DNA from: Janthinobacterium sp. PAMC25594
GTDB lineage: Bacteria > Pseudomonadota > Gammaproteobacteria > Burkholderiales > Burkholderiaceae_D
DNA length: 64,000 bases
Assembly (NCBI RefSeq): GCF_019443505.1
Contig: NZ_CP080377.1
Coordinates: 248,001 to 312,000, forward strand
Direction: 5' to 3'
The notes under the pieces are model-generated. The model did no database searches and was not told where the DNA came from. It saw only the letters and a program-made list of their open reading frames with translations. Numbering within the stretch: position 1 is the first letter of the stretch; each line of letters begins with the position of its first letter. Positions 1 through 8,858 of this stretch are shown piece after piece. Position numbers and translations under genes: made by a program.

Positions 1-1106
1 TCGCCGTCGTCCTGGTTGGCACATTGATGATGATTTACGTGCTGTTTGGCGGCATGACGGCCACCACCTGGGTGCAGATCATCAAGGCCGTCATGCTGCT
101 GGGCGGCGCCACCTTCATGGCCGTTGCCGTGCTGGCGCAATTTAACTTCAGCCCGGAAGCGCTGTTCGCCAAGTCGGTGGACGTGCACGCCGCCAAGGAA
201 GCCATCATGGGCCCCGGTTCCTTCATCAAGGACCCGATCTCGGCCATCTCCTTCGGCATGGCGCTGATGTTCGGTACGGCCGGCTTGCCGCACATCCTGA
301 TGCGTTTCTTCACGGTGCCGAGCGCCAAGGAAGCGCGCAAATCCGTGTTCTGGGCCACCACCTGGATCGCCTACTTCTACATCCTGACCTTCATCATCGG
401 TTTTGGCGCCATCGTGCTGGTGAGCACCAATCCCGAGTTCAAGGATGCTGCCGGCAAGCTGCTGGGCGGTAACAACATGGCGGCCGTGCATCTGGCCAAG
501 GCTGTGGGCGGCAATGTCTTCCTCGGCTTCATGTCGGCGGTCGCGTTTGCCACCATCCTGGCCGTCGTGGCCGGTTTGACCCTGTCGGGCGCGTCGGCCG
601 TGTCGCACGATCTGTATGCCACCGTCATCAAGAAGGGCAAGGCCACGGGCGCGAACGAATTGAAAGTGTCGCGCGTGACCACCATCATCCTGGGCATCAT
701 CGCCGTGGTGCTGGGCATCGCGTTTGAAAAGCAGAACATCGCTTTCATGGTCTCGCTGGCTTTCGCGATTGCCGCTTCTGCCAACTTCCCCGTGCTGTTC
801 ATGTCGGTGCTGTGGAAAGACTGCACCACGCGGGGCGCCACCATCGGCGGCTTCCTGGGCTTGACCACGGCCGTCGCGCTGACGGTGGTGTCGAAGTCCG
901 TGTGGGTCGACGTGCTCGGTCATCCGGCGGCGCTGTTCCCGTATGCCTCGCCGGCGCTGTTCTCGATGACGGCAGGCTTTGTCGGCATCTGGCTGTTCTC
1001 GGTGCTCGACAAGAGCCCCCGCGCACGCATCGACCGCGCCGGCTACGAAGCGCAGCAAATGCGTTCGGAGACAGGCATCGGCGCCTCCGGTGCCAGCGCG
1101 CATTGA
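1..1106 (+). CDS. actP: Cation/acetate symporter ActP, C-terminal part
   Basis: The reading frame is already open at base 3, so the 5' part lies outside the window and about 367 codons remain. The visible part has the alternating long hydrophobic helices of a sodium:solute symporter (SSF family). It includes the stretch [20 protein letters not shown], which is characteristic of the acetate/glycolate permease ActP, and the late helices near [18 protein letters not shown]. Family members are about 550 residues long, so roughly two thirds is present, up to the natural C-terminus. The expected role is uptake of acetate and other short carboxylates across the inner membrane, driven by cation symport. 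A strong terminator follows 23 bases downstream. The ActP call within SSF is good; other acetate-like substrates are possible. Confidence 0.88.
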   Translation, partial: AVVLVGTLMMIYVLFGGMTATTWVQIIKAVMLLGGATFMAVAVLAQFNFSPEALFAKSVDVHAAKEAIMGPGSFIKDPISAISFGMALMFGTAGLPHILMRFFTVPSAKEARKSVFWATTWIAYFYILTFIIGFGAIVLVSTNPEFKDAAGKLLGGNNMAAVHLAKAVGGNVFLGFMSAVAFATILAVVAGLTLSGASAVSHDLYATVIKKGKATGANELKVSRVTTIILGIIAVVLGIAFEKQNIAFMVSLAFAIAASANFPVLFMSVLWKDCTTRGATIGGFLGLTTAVALTVVSKSVWVDVLGHPAALFPYASPALFSMTAGFVGIWLFSVLDKSPRARIDRAGYEAQQMRSETGIGASGASAH

Positions 1107-1129
1107 TGGTGTAGTTAGTTACTGAAGGA

Positions 1130-1163
1130 AACAATGCCCGGCTTGCCGGGCATTGTTGTTTTT
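1130..1163 (+). terminator. Rho-independent terminator after actP
   Basis: A perfect 12-bp stem (ACAATGCCCGGC at 1131-1142 with its complement at 1145-1156) has a TT turn and is followed by a T-rich run to 1163. It lies between the convergent actP and nsrR genes and could serve actP. The A-rich left flank may let it also act on the opposite strand. Confidence 0.85.
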
Positions 1164-1172
1164 GGCGCGCGC

Positions 1173-1628
1173 TTACTTCGCCACGCGCAGCGGAATCACG
1201 CCCGCCGCCAGCGCCGGCGCGCCCGGCGTCGCTTCGAGTATCGATGTCAGGGTCACCGTGTCGAGCACGGCCAGGAAGGCGGCCGTGGCCTGGCCCAGCT
1301 TGGCTTTCAGCAGGCAATCGGGCGTCAGCGGGCAGGTATTGTTTTCCTTGTTAAAACATTCCGCCATGAAAAAATCGTTTTCCGTCTCGCGCACCACCGT
1401 GCCGATATTGATCTCGGCCGGGTCGCGCGCCAGACGCAGGCCGCCATTCCTCCCACGCACCGTTTCCACGATGCCTGACAGGCCCAGCTGGTGCACCACC
1501 TTCATCAGGTGATTCTTGGAAATCGCATGCAGGTCGGCGATGTCCTGGATGGTCACGAGCCGGTCGCGGTGCACGCCCAGATACATCAGGGTGCGCAGGG
1601 TGTAGTCGGTATAGGCAGTCAGTCGCAT
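1173..1628 (-). CDS. nsrR: Rrf2-family nitric-oxide-sensing repressor NsrR
   Basis: This is a 151-residue Rrf2-type DNA-binding protein. It begins MRLTAYTDYTLRTLMYLGV, the signature N-terminus of NsrR, and has the winged-helix region through NHLMKVVHQLG. Three cysteines in the pattern C-x7-C-x5-C (ECFNKENNTCPLTPDC) are the cluster ligands typical of NsrR, which holds an Fe-S cluster destroyed by nitric oxide. The frame could open at a GTG three codons earlier (1637), but the ATG at 1628 matches the family N-terminus. A dyad 14-34 bases upstream looks like its own operator. The gene converges on actP and is transcribed away from ppc. No NO-detoxification gene is in the window, so its main targets lie elsewhere. 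Confidence 0.88.
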   Translation of the reverse strand: MRLTAYTDYTLRTLMYLGVHRDRLVTIQDIADLHAISKNHLMKVVHQLGLSGIVETVRGRNGGLRLARDPAEINIGTVVRETENDFFMAECFNKENNTCPLTPDCLLKAKLGQATAAFLAVLDTVTLTSILEATPGAPALAAGVIPLRVAK

Positions 1629-1641
1629 GGGGTTCACTTAT

Positions 1642-1662
1642 AAAGATGTGGATTACATCCTT
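1642..1662. promoter_or_regulatory. NsrR-like operator dyad
   Basis: Imperfect inverted repeat AAAGATGT (1642-1649), 5-nt spacer, ACATCCTT (1655-1662), with one mismatch between arms. It resembles the AAGATG..CATCTT core known for NsrR sites and sits just upstream of the nsrR start, so autoregulation is the natural inference. Confidence 0.5.
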
Positions 1663-1774
1663 GTTTCAAGCCGCCAGCATACAGGAGAGTGCCTGGCCAT
1701 CGCCACAGCCATGTGACTTGCGCCGTCACTTTTCAGCCTGGAAAGACAAATTTGGTTGCCTTTCGCTTAAATGC

Positions 1775-1894
1775 GTAGTAAATTTTCATATTGTTGCCCT
1801 GCTAAACAGCGCGCAAGCCCTTAATGGCCCTTTTGACGTGGATTTTATTGATGAAAATCAAGAGGATGGTGAGACAGTAAGGTAAATTTACTAC
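1775..1894. promoter_or_regulatory. ppc upstream region with two inverted GTAGTAAATTT elements
   Basis: The 346-base gap between nsrR and ppc is AT-rich compared with its surroundings and holds no convincing gene. GTAGTAAATTT occurs at 1775-1785 and its exact complement AAATTTACTAC at 1884-1894, 98 bases apart. The second copy also forms the 10-bp palindrome GTAAATTTAC (1882-1891). Their position before ppc suggests binding sites for a carbon-metabolism regulator; the T-G-T-A-G-T..A-C-T-A-C-A style recalls HexR-type sites, but that is only a guess. Confidence 0.35.
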
Positions 1895-1983
1895 AAAATG
1901 GATGATGGGCGTTTCCCGGGTCGGGAAGCGCGTACTACGCAATCTGTGCGGTGCCGCCGTGGCCGCCCCAGGAAATGAATACC

Positions 1984-4737
1984 ATGCAAATGAATGAAGT
2001 GAAAGACGAGCTGCTGAGCAGCGATATCCGCCAGCTGGGCCGTCTGCTGGGCGACGCCATCCGCAACCACCTGGGCGACCCCGCCTTCGAGCGCATCGAG
2101 CATGTGCGCCAGCTGGCCATCCGTTTCCGCCGCGACAATGACGAAGCGGCGCGCGCGCAGCTGTCGGACGCGCTGCAAGCGCTGTCGCAGGAAGAAACCA
2201 CGCAATTGACGCGCGCTTTCAGCTATTTCTCGCTGCTGGCCAACATTGCGGAAGATCAACACCACATCCGCCGCACGCGTGCCCATCTGATCGCCGGTTC
2301 GCCGCCGCGCCAGGGTAGCCTCAGCCATGCCGTCGGCAACGTGTTTGACGCGGGCAAGGCCGATGCGCTGGAAACCTTCTTTGAAGATGCCTTCGTCAGC
2401 CCCGTGTTCACGGCGCATCCGACGGAAGTGCAGCGCAAGAGCATTCAGAATTGCCAGATGGCCATCGCCCGCCTGTTGAGCGAGCGCGACCGCGTGCAAA
2501 TGACGCCGGAAGAGGCGGAGCAAAACGAAGAAGCGCTGGGACGTGGCATCGTCACCCTGTGGCAGACGCGTTTGTTGCGCACCAGCAAGCTGTCCGTCAT
2601 GGATGAAGTGGCCAATGGCCTGTCGTTCTACGACCACACGATCTTGCGCGAATTGCCGAAATTGTATTCCTCGCTGGAAACCATGCTGGCCCAGCGCGAT
2701 GCCCGCTGGGAAGATGCGGAATTGCCCAATTTCATGAAGGTCGGCAGCTGGATAGGCGGCGACCGCGACGGCAACCCGTTTGTCACGGCCGACATCCTGC
2801 GCAGCACCCTGCAAACGCAGGCCGACAAGGTGCTCGATTTCTACCTCGGTGAATTGCGCAAGCTCGCTTCGCAACTGTCCTTGGCGCAAATCCTGAACGC
2901 CTGCAGCGAGCCGCTGCGCGCGCTGGCCGAACGCTCGGCCGATGCGTCGCCGCACCGCGTCGATGAACCGTACCGCCGCGCCCTGCACGGCATCCATGCG
3001 CGCCTGGAGGCCACGCGCGTGGTGCTATCTGGCAAGGGTAAGCAAGCGGACGGCGTACAGCCCTACGCGGCGGCGTTTGAGCTGCTGGCCGACCTGGACG
3101 TGGTCCAGCATTCGCTCGTCAGCAATGGCTTGCGCGCGCTGGCGCGGGGCCGGCTGCGCCAGCTGCGCCGCGCCGTCAAGGTCTTCGGCTTTTCGCTGGC
3201 GCCGCTGGACTTGCGCCAGAACTCCGACGTGCACGAGCGCGTCGTGGGCGAACTGTTCGCGGGCGCCCAGCCGGGCCTGGCCTACCTGGACCTCGATGAA
3301 GAGCAGCGCATCAGCTTGCTGCTGGCCGAACTGGAATCGCCACGCCTGCTGGCGTCGCCGTATGCGCAGTACTCCGAGGAAACGACGTCCGAACTCGACA
3401 TCTTCCGCGCCGTGCGCGAGGCCCACGTCAAATATGGCCGTGAATCGGTGCCGAACTGCATCATCTCGAAGGCGGCCAGCGTCTCGGACTTGCTGGAAGT
3501 GGCGCTGCTGCTGAAAGAAGTGGGCTTGCTGCGCCAGGACAGCCGCGAAGTGGATGTCAACATCATTCCCCTGTTCGAAACGATCGACGACTTGCGCGCC
3601 GGCCCCGCCATCATGGCGCGCGCCTTCGGCTTGCCGTTCTACCGGGGTTTGCTGGCGTCGCGCGCGGACCAGCAGGAAGTCATGCTCGGCTATTCGGACA
3701 GCAACAAGGACGGTGGCTTCTTGACCTCCGGCTGGGAACTCTACAAGGCCGAGATCGAGCTGGTGACGGTGTTTAAGGAATATCAGATCAAGCTGCGCTT
3801 GTTCCACGGCCGCGGCGGTTCCGTGGGACGTGGTGGCGGCCCCAGCTATGAAGCCATCCTGGCCCAGCCGGCTGGCGCCGTGCAGGGACAGATCCGCCTG
3901 ACGGAGCAGGGCGAAGTCATCACGGCCAAGTATGCGAACCCGGAAGTAGGGCGCCGCAACCTGGAAGTGCTGGTGGCCGCCACCATCCAGTCGACCCTGC
4001 TGCCGCAGGCGCAGCTGCAGCCGAAGGCCTCGGCCGGCGCGGGCCACCTGGCCGCCATGGAAGAGCTGTCCGGCACGGCCCTGAACGCCTACCGCGACCT
4101 GGTGTACGGCACGGACGGCTTCGAACAGTATTTCTGGGAATCGACGGTGATCGCGGAAATTGCCGCGCTGAACATCGGCAGCCGTCCCGCCTCGCGCAAG
4201 AAATCGACCTCGATCGAGGATTTGCGCGCCATTCCCTGGGTCTTGAGCTGGGCCCAATGCCGCTTGATGCTGCCGGGCTGGTTCGGTTTCGGTTCCGCCG
4301 TGCAAGCCTACCTGGCCGCCCATCCGGCCGATGGCGCCGACGTGCTGCGCGGCATGTACACGGATTGGCCCTTCTTCACGTCCTTGCTGTCGAACATGGA
4401 TATGGTGCTGGCCAAGAGCGACATCGCCATCGCCGGCAAGTATGCGGAACTGGTCAAGGACAAGGCCTTGCGCGAGGCCATCTTTACACGCATCCGCGCC
4501 GAATACGCGGCCACCTTGGACGCCTTGAAACTGATCACGGGCCAGGAAGAGTTGCAGCAAGCCAATCCGCTGATGCAGCGCTCGATACGCAACCGTTTCC
4601 CGTATATCGACCCGCTCAACCACGTGCAGGTGGAGCTGTTGAAACGTTTCCGCGAAGGCAAGCAGGATGCGGCGGCGCGCACGGGCATTCATTTGTCGAT
4701 CAATGGCATCGCGGCAGGTTTGAGGAATAGTGGTTGA
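1984..4737 (+). CDS. ppc: Phosphoenolpyruvate carboxylase
   Basis: This 917-residue enzyme carboxylates PEP with bicarbonate to oxaloacetate, replenishing the TCA cycle. The length is normal for bacterial PEPC. Diagnostic motifs are VFTAHPTEVQRKS around residue 145 (catalytic His), GYSDSNKDGG, and the glycine-rich FHGRGGSVGRGGGP loop from residue 607; the protein ends in RNSG, close to the usual RNTG terminus. The frame is open from a GTG at 1951, but AGGAA at 1970-1974 places the start at ATG 1984 (ATG 1975 or 1990 are also possible). It is followed by GAPDH and pyruvate kinase on the same strand, a PEP/pyruvate node grouping. The repeat-bearing 99-base gap before gap argues for separate transcription. 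Confidence 0.96.
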   Translation: MQMNEVKDELLSSDIRQLGRLLGDAIRNHLGDPAFERIEHVRQLAIRFRRDNDEAARAQLSDALQALSQEETTQLTRAFSYFSLLANIAEDQHHIRRTRAHLIAGSPPRQGSLSHAVGNVFDAGKADALETFFEDAFVSPVFTAHPTEVQRKSIQNCQMAIARLLSERDRVQMTPEEAEQNEEALGRGIVTLWQTRLLRTSKLSVMDEVANGLSFYDHTILRELPKLYSSLETMLAQRDARWEDAELPNFMKVGSWIGGDRDGNPFVTADILRSTLQTQADKVLDFYLGELRKLASQLSLAQILNACSEPLRALAERSADASPHRVDEPYRRALHGIHARLEATRVVLSGKGKQADGVQPYAAAFELLADLDVVQHSLVSNGLRALARGRLRQLRRAVKVFGFSLAPLDLRQNSDVHERVVGELFAGAQPGLAYLDLDEEQRISLLLAELESPRLLASPYAQYSEETTSELDIFRAVREAHVKYGRESVPNCIISKAASVSDLLEVALLLKEVGLLRQDSREVDVNIIPLFETIDDLRAGPAIMARAFGLPFYRGLLASRADQQEVMLGYSDSNKDGGFLTSGWELYKAEIELVTVFKEYQIKLRLFHGRGGSVGRGGGPSYEAILAQPAGAVQGQIRLTEQGEVITAKYANPEVGRRNLEVLVAATIQSTLLPQAQLQPKASAGAGHLAAMEELSGTALNAYRDLVYGTDGFEQYFWESTVIAEIAALNIGSRPASRKKSTSIEDLRAIPWVLSWAQCRLMLPGWFGFGSAVQAYLAAHPADGADVLRGMYTDWPFFTSLLSNMDMVLAKSDIAIAGKYAELVKDKALREAIFTRIRAEYAATLDALKLITGQEELQQANPLMQRSIRNRFPYIDPLNHVQVELLKRFREGKQDAAARTGIHLSINGIAAGLRNSG

Positions 4738-4763
4738 TTCTTTTTAACCCAACGGCAAATGCT

Positions 4764-4789
4764 GGGATCGGACCTTAAGGTCTGACCCC
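4764..4789. repeat. Intergenic GGGGTC-type palindromic repeat, copy 1
   Basis: The core GACCTTAAGGTC (4771-4782) is a perfect 12-bp palindrome. Its outer arms (GGGATCG on the left, TGACCCC on the right) match the repeats at 26716-26742 and 33281-33307. It lies between ppc and gap. Confidence 0.6.
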
Positions 4790-4836
4790 GGATTTTGCAC
4801 CTGGGTTGGTTCTAAGCAAAACAACAAGGAGACAGC

Positions 4837-5847
4837 ATGACCATCAAAGTTGCCATCAATGGCTATGGCCGCATCGGCCGCAATGTCTTGCGCGCGTTTT
4901 ATGAAGGCGGCAAGCAGCAAGATATCGAGATCGTCGCCATCAATGACCTGGGCGACGCGAAGTCGAATGCGCATTTGACGCGCTACGACACGGTGCACGG
5001 CAAGTTTCCCGGCGTCGTCACTATCGATGGCGAGAACATGCTCGTCAATGGAGACCGCATCCGCGTCTTCGCGCAGCGCGACCCGGCCCTGATTCCGTGG
5101 GGCGAACTCGGTGTCGACGTGGTGCTCGAATGCACGGGTTTCTTCACCACCAAGGAAAAAGCCTCGGCCCACCTGAAGGGCGGCGCGAAAAAAGTCATCA
5201 TTTCCGCGCCGGGCGGCAAGGACGTGGACGCCACCATCGTGTTCGGCGTCAACCAGCACGTGCTGAAAGCTTCGGACACGGTCATCTCGAATGCCTCGTG
5301 CACGACGAATTGCCTCGCGCCACTGGTCAAACCGCTCAACGACGCCATCGGCATCGAATCAGGCCTGATGACCACCGTGCACGCCTACACGAACGACCAG
5401 GTACTGTCCGACGTGATGCACGAAGACTTGCGCCGCGCCCGCTCGGCCACGCATTCGATGATCCCCACCAAGACGGGTGCGGCGGCCGCCGTCGGCCTGG
5501 TCTTGCCTGAATTGAACGGCAAGCTGGACGGTTTCGCCATCCGCGTGCCGACGATTAACGTCTCGCTGGTTGACCTGTCCTTCATCGCCAAGCGCGACAC
5601 GACGGTCGATGAAGTCAATGCTCTGCTGAAAGCGGCGTCGGAAGGGGCGCTGAAGGGCATTTTGACGTACCAGACGGAACCGCTCGTTTCCATCGACTTC
5701 AATCACAACCCCGCGTCGTCGAACTTCGATTCGACCCTGACCAAGGTCTCGGGTCGCCTCGTGAAGGTGTCGTCGTGGTACGACAACGAGTGGGGCTTCT
5801 CGAACCGCATGCTCGACACGACGGTCGCCCTGATGGCGGCCAAGTAA
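4837..5847 (+). CDS. gap: Glyceraldehyde-3-phosphate dehydrogenase, type I
   Basis: This 336-residue enzyme oxidises glyceraldehyde-3-phosphate to 1,3-bisphosphoglycerate with NAD+. The N-terminal [14 protein letters not shown] is the Rossmann dinucleotide site. [12 protein letters not shown] contains the catalytic cysteine (about residue 155), and the C-terminal part keeps [18 protein letters not shown] lies just before ATG 4837, so the start is well supported. The length is typical of the gapA/epd family; the exact ASCTTNC signature and lack of pyridoxal-pathway neighbours favour the glycolytic enzyme over erythrose-4-phosphate dehydrogenase. It lies between ppc and pyk on the same strand. 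Confidence 0.96.
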   Translation: MTIKVAINGYGRIGRNVLRAFYEGGKQQDIEIVAINDLGDAKSNAHLTRYDTVHGKFPGVVTIDGENMLVNGDRIRVFAQRDPALIPWGELGVDVVLECTGFFTTKEKASAHLKGGAKKVIISAPGGKDVDATIVFGVNQHVLKASDTVISNASCTTNCLAPLVKPLNDAIGIESGLMTTVHAYTNDQVLSDVMHEDLRRARSATHSMIPTKTGAAAAVGLVLPELNGKLDGFAIRVPTINVSLVDLSFIAKRDTTVDEVNALLKAASEGALKGILTYQTEPLVSIDFNHNPASSNFDSTLTKVSGRLVKVSSWYDNEWGFSNRMLDTTVALMAAK

Positions 5848-5933
5848 CAAGAACCACCGCTGATCCAGCGCACCAGGACGGCCGGCCCACAAGGCTGGCT
5901 CTTGTAGCAACTCATTATAGAAAGCAGCACACC

Positions 5934-7394
5934 ATGACCATGCAAGTACAGCAACGCGCCACCAAGATCGTTTCCACCATCGGCCCCGCTTCGAACGATA
6001 TCGATACCCTGGTCCGCATGTTCAAGGCCGGCGTCGACGTCGTGCGCCTGAACTTTTCGCATGGCAAGGCGCAAGACCATATCGACCGCGCCCGCATGGT
6101 GCGCGAAGCGGCAGCCCTGTGCGGCCGCGAAGTGGCCATCATGGCCGACTTGCAAGGCCCGAAGATTCGCGTCGGCAAGTTTGAAGAAGGCAAGATTTTC
6201 CTGGAAAACGGCATGAAGTTCATCCTCGACGCGAAATGGGGCGAAAAGGGCGAGCTGGGCAACCTGGAACGCTGCGGCCTCGACTACAAGGAATTGCCGC
6301 GCGACTTGCGCACGGCTGACGTGTTGTTGCTGAACGATGGCCTGATCGTGCTGACGGTCGACAAGGTCGTCGGCAGCGAAATCCACACGACCGTGAAAAT
6401 CGGCGGCGAGTTGTCGAACAACAAGGGCATCAACCGCCAGGGCGGCGGCCTGTCCGCGCCGGCCCTGACGGCGAAAGACATGGAAGACGTCAAGACGGCG
6501 ATGAGTTTCCAGGCCGATTACGTGGCCGTGTCGTTCCCGAAAAACGCCACGGACATGGTGATGGCGCGCCAGCTGGCCAATATCGCCGGCGAAGCGTGGG
6601 ATCACAAGCCGATGATGATCGCCAAGATCGAGCGGGCGGAAGCCATTCCGGCGCTGCAAGAGATTCTCGACGCCTCCGACGGCATCATGGTGGCGCGCGG
6701 CGACCTGGCGGTCGAGGTGGGCAATGCGGCCGTGCCGGCCTTGCAAAAGCGCATGATCAAGATGGCGCGCGCGTCGAACAAGCTGGCGATCACGGCCACG
6801 CAGATGATGGAATCGATGATCGTCAACGCCGTGCCGACGCGCGCGGAAGTGTCCGACGTTGCCAATGCCGTGCTCGATGGCACGGACGCCGTCATGACGT
6901 CGGCGGAAACGGCCTCGGGCCGCTACCCGATCGAGACGGTGGAAGCGATGGCCGCCATCTGCCTGGACGCGGAAAAATGGGATACCTGCAAGCTGGACGC
7001 CGATTTCCTCAACGCCACGTTCTCGCGCATCGACCAGTCGATCGCCTACGGCGCCCTGTTTACGGCCCACCACCTGCGCGTGAAAGCCATCGCCACCCTG
7101 ACGGAATCGGGTTCCACGGCCCTGTGGATGAGCCGTTGCAACATCGACATCCCCATCGTCGCGCTGACGCCGAGCGTAGGCACGCGCCGCAAGCTGGCCC
7201 TGTACCGCAACGTCAGCACCCTGGAATTGACGTCCGGCACGGACCGCGACAAGGTCTTGCAGCAGGCGGAAGATTTGCTGCTGGAACATAAGGTCGTGAC
7301 CAAGGGCGACACGGTCGTACTGACCTGGGGCGAGCCGATGGGCAAGGTGGGCGGCACGAATGCGCTGAAAATCATGAAGATCGGCCAGCACTGA
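5934..7394 (+). CDS. pyk: Pyruvate kinase
   Basis: A 486-residue pyruvate kinase that transfers phosphate from PEP to ADP. It shows the N-terminal RATKIVSTIGPAS, the substrate loop RLNFSHG, the metal/phosphate motif MIAKIERAEA followed by GIMVARGDLAVE, and the nucleotide-proximal TATQMMESM. The C-terminal domain is complete (LTWGEPMGKVGGTNAL). The open frame extends back through the gap gene to 5775, but the family N-terminus begins at ATG 5934 (or 5940). The 86-base gap after gap has no strong terminator, so the two may be co-transcribed. A perfect hairpin follows the stop codon. Confidence 0.95.
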   Translation: MTMQVQQRATKIVSTIGPASNDIDTLVRMFKAGVDVVRLNFSHGKAQDHIDRARMVREAAALCGREVAIMADLQGPKIRVGKFEEGKIFLENGMKFILDAKWGEKGELGNLERCGLDYKELPRDLRTADVLLLNDGLIVLTVDKVVGSEIHTTVKIGGELSNNKGINRQGGGLSAPALTAKDMEDVKTAMSFQADYVAVSFPKNATDMVMARQLANIAGEAWDHKPMMIAKIERAEAIPALQEILDASDGIMVARGDLAVEVGNAAVPALQKRMIKMARASNKLAITATQMMESMIVNAVPTRAEVSDVANAVLDGTDAVMTSAETASGRYPIETVEAMAAICLDAEKWDTCKLDADFLNATFSRIDQSIAYGALFTAHHLRVKAIATLTESGSTALWMSRCNIDIPIVALTPSVGTRRKLALYRNVSTLELTSGTDRDKVLQQAEDLLLEHKVVTKGDTVVLTWGEPMGKVGGTNALKIMKIGQH

Positions 7395-7414
7395 CCGTAT
7401 TGCTGGCCGCCAGG

Positions 7415-7445
7415 CGCAATGGCAGACGCCCAATCTGCCATTGCG
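7415..7445 (+). terminator. Hairpin after pyk, probable terminator
   Basis: CGCAATGGCAGA (7415-7426) pairs perfectly with TCTGCCATTGCG (7434-7445) across a 7-nt loop. No T-run follows, so it may only stabilise the 3' end or assist termination. Confidence 0.55.
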
Positions 7446-7506
7446 GTGGCCGCATTTCCGTGTCAGCATGGTTTTCCTGCCTGCCAAGGCGCATCTGGAG
7501 TGCATG

Positions 7507-7677
7507 ATGACCGAATACCTGCCTGCCTTGATCTGGTCGCTGTCGGCTTTCGCCTGCCTCTTCATTGCCAAACGCCGCTCCTTGAAAACAACGTCTGTCA
7601 GGGCCATCATGGTGGTGCTCCTGGGGCCGTTAGCCATTCCCTTCGTGCTGGCCGCCAGGCCCGGGATACACGGCTAA
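7507..7677 (+). CDS. Small two-helix membrane protein
   Basis: A 56-residue reading frame starting MTEYLPALIWSLSAFACLF. It has two hydrophobic helices (residues about 4-21 and 36-53) separated by a short basic loop containing KRRS. GGAG at 7497-7500 lies 6 bases before ATG 7507; ATG 7504 is an alternative start. I do not recognise a family. The composition and RBS make it a plausible small inner-membrane protein, but it is too short for the call to be firm. Confidence 0.45.
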   Translation: MTEYLPALIWSLSAFACLFIAKRRSLKTTSVRAIMVVLLGPLAIPFVLAARPGIHG

Positions 7678-7738
7678 GCGTGCGGCCTGCGCGCGTTCTT
7701 CTTTGCTATATTTAAACTTTTAGCTAAAAGGAATGCCC

Positions 7739-8215
7739 ATGAAACGCAGCGCGACCTTGTTCCTGATGAGTATTTTTTGCGCCGCCGCGTCCGTCTCGGC
7801 CGCGGAACCGGTGCAGCGTTTGCAGCGCGCCACGGGGCTGTGGAAAGTGACGCCCGCCACCTCGCCGTTTTCCTGGGAAATCTGCGTTGATCAGCAACGC
7901 GACCGTCTGATCGACGACGACTTGTGGAGCGATTTCGAACACGAATGCCAGATCGCGTCGCAAAGCCGCCAGGGCGACAGCTACACTTTCCAGTCCAGCT
8001 GTCCAGGCGCCAGGCTGGCCGGCAGTTTCAAGGGCGACCTGGCCAAGGCGTACACCCTGACCGCCGACACCACCATCGAACTGAACGGCAAGACCGAGGT
8101 GCAGCGCACGGAATTGGCGGGCGTATTCCTCGGTGCTTGCCCGGCAGGGCTGGCGCCGGGCGCGAAGAAAATGCGTGGCGGCATGGTGATGAAGAGCTTG
8201 TATATCAACCGATAA
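7739..8215 (+). CDS. DUF3617-like secreted protein
   Basis: A 158-residue protein with a clear signal peptide (MKRSATLFLMSIFCAAASVS, cleavage near SAAEP). The exported part reads GLWKVT..., with four cysteines after the signal (in WEICVDQ, HECQIAS, SSCPGAR and GACPAG). The opening GLWKV followed by a Cys-containing segment resembles DUF3617 periplasmic proteins, whose function is unknown. AAAGGA lies 6 bases before ATG 7739; an ATG at 7733 would leave no spacing. A perfect palindrome CTTTTAGCTAAAAG (7717-7730) sits against the RBS and could influence expression. Confidence 0.6.
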   Translation: MKRSATLFLMSIFCAAASVSAAEPVQRLQRATGLWKVTPATSPFSWEICVDQQRDRLIDDDLWSDFEHECQIASQSRQGDSYTFQSSCPGARLAGSFKGDLAKAYTLTADTTIELNGKTEVQRTELAGVFLGACPAGLAPGAKKMRGGMVMKSLYINR

Positions 8216-8292
8216 GCGCTGGCAACCGCGCTGAAACAACGGTTTCCAGCGATAGGCAGGCACCGGCATTGACGCCGGAGGCAAGGATTTGT

Positions 8293-8311
8293 GATAGTGA
8301 GAATTATTATC
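8293..8311. promoter_or_regulatory. Fur box upstream of fecI
   Basis: GATAGTGAGAATTATTATC matches the classical 19-bp Fur consensus GATAATGATAATCATTATC at 16 of 19 positions by direct comparison. It lies about 40 bases before the GTG start of the ECF sigma gene, the right place for iron-dependent repression of the fecI-fecR-receptor set. Confidence 0.75.
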
Positions 8312-8351
8312 AATTAGTCGCGCCTTGCCTTGCGCGCATCGGAGTCCCCTA

Positions 8352-8858
8352 GTGAATACTGCGCAGTCCAGCGAGTCGATAGCAGGCATCTACAGCAGCC
8401 ACCACGGCTGGCTGATGCGCTGGCTGCGCGCCAAGCTGCGGTGCGCCGACCATGCGGCCGATTTGGCGCAGGACACCTTCGTGCGCCTGCTGACGGCGCC
8501 GCCCGAGGGCCGGCAGAGCCTGCGCGAACCGCGCGCCTATCTCACCACCGTGGCGCAGCGCCTGCTGATCGACCATTACCGGCGCCTGTCGCTGGAGCAG
8601 GCGTGGCTGGAAACCCTGGCGCAGCAGCCCGATCTGCTGATGCAGTCTCCTGAAGAGCGCTTGCTGGTACTGGAGGCCTTGCAGCGCATCGATGCCATGC
8701 TCGACGGTTTGCCGCCGCTGGTGCGCAGCGCTTTTTTGCTGGCCCACGTGGACGGCCTTGCGTACGGGGAAATCGCCCGGCGCCTGGCCGTGAGCGAGCG
8801 CAGCATCAAGCGCTACATGGTGCAGGCGTTCGAGCGCTGCATCCTCCTGATCCTGTGA
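8352..8858 (+). CDS. fecI: FecI-type ECF RNA polymerase sigma factor
   Basis: A 168-residue extracytoplasmic-function sigma factor of the iron-starvation group. Region 2 reads AADLAQDTFVRLL followed by REPRAYLTTVAQRLLIDHYRR. Region 4 has an HTH (LAYGEIARRLAVSERSIKRYM) and the C-terminal AFERC that FecI proteins share. The start GTG 8352 follows GGAG at 8341-8344; the frame could run back to a TTG at 8325. Its last bases overlap the fecR start (8855), implying translational coupling. Expected role: after signalling from the outer-membrane receptor through FecR, it directs transcription of the TonB receptor gene. A Fur box upstream makes it iron-repressed. Confidence 0.9.
   Translation: MNTAQSSESIAGIYSSHHGWLMRWLRAKLRCADHAADLAQDTFVRLLTAPPEGRQSLREPRAYLTTVAQRLLIDHYRRLSLEQAWLETLAQQPDLLMQSPEERLLVLEALQRIDAMLDGLPPLVRSAFLLAHVDGLAYGEIARRLAVSERSIKRYMVQAFERCILLIL

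Noticed and set aside
1646..1885. 79-residue frame between nsrR and ppc
   Set aside because: It covers the NsrR dyad and the GTAGTAAATTT elements, lacks a ribosome binding site and shows no protein-like pattern.
3025..4692. 555-residue frame antisense to ppc
   Set aside because: Same GC-skew shadow; the sense strand has all PEP carboxylase motifs.
5703..7637. 644-residue frame antisense to pyk
   Set aside because: Composition is typical of an antisense shadow and the sense frame is a complete pyruvate kinase.
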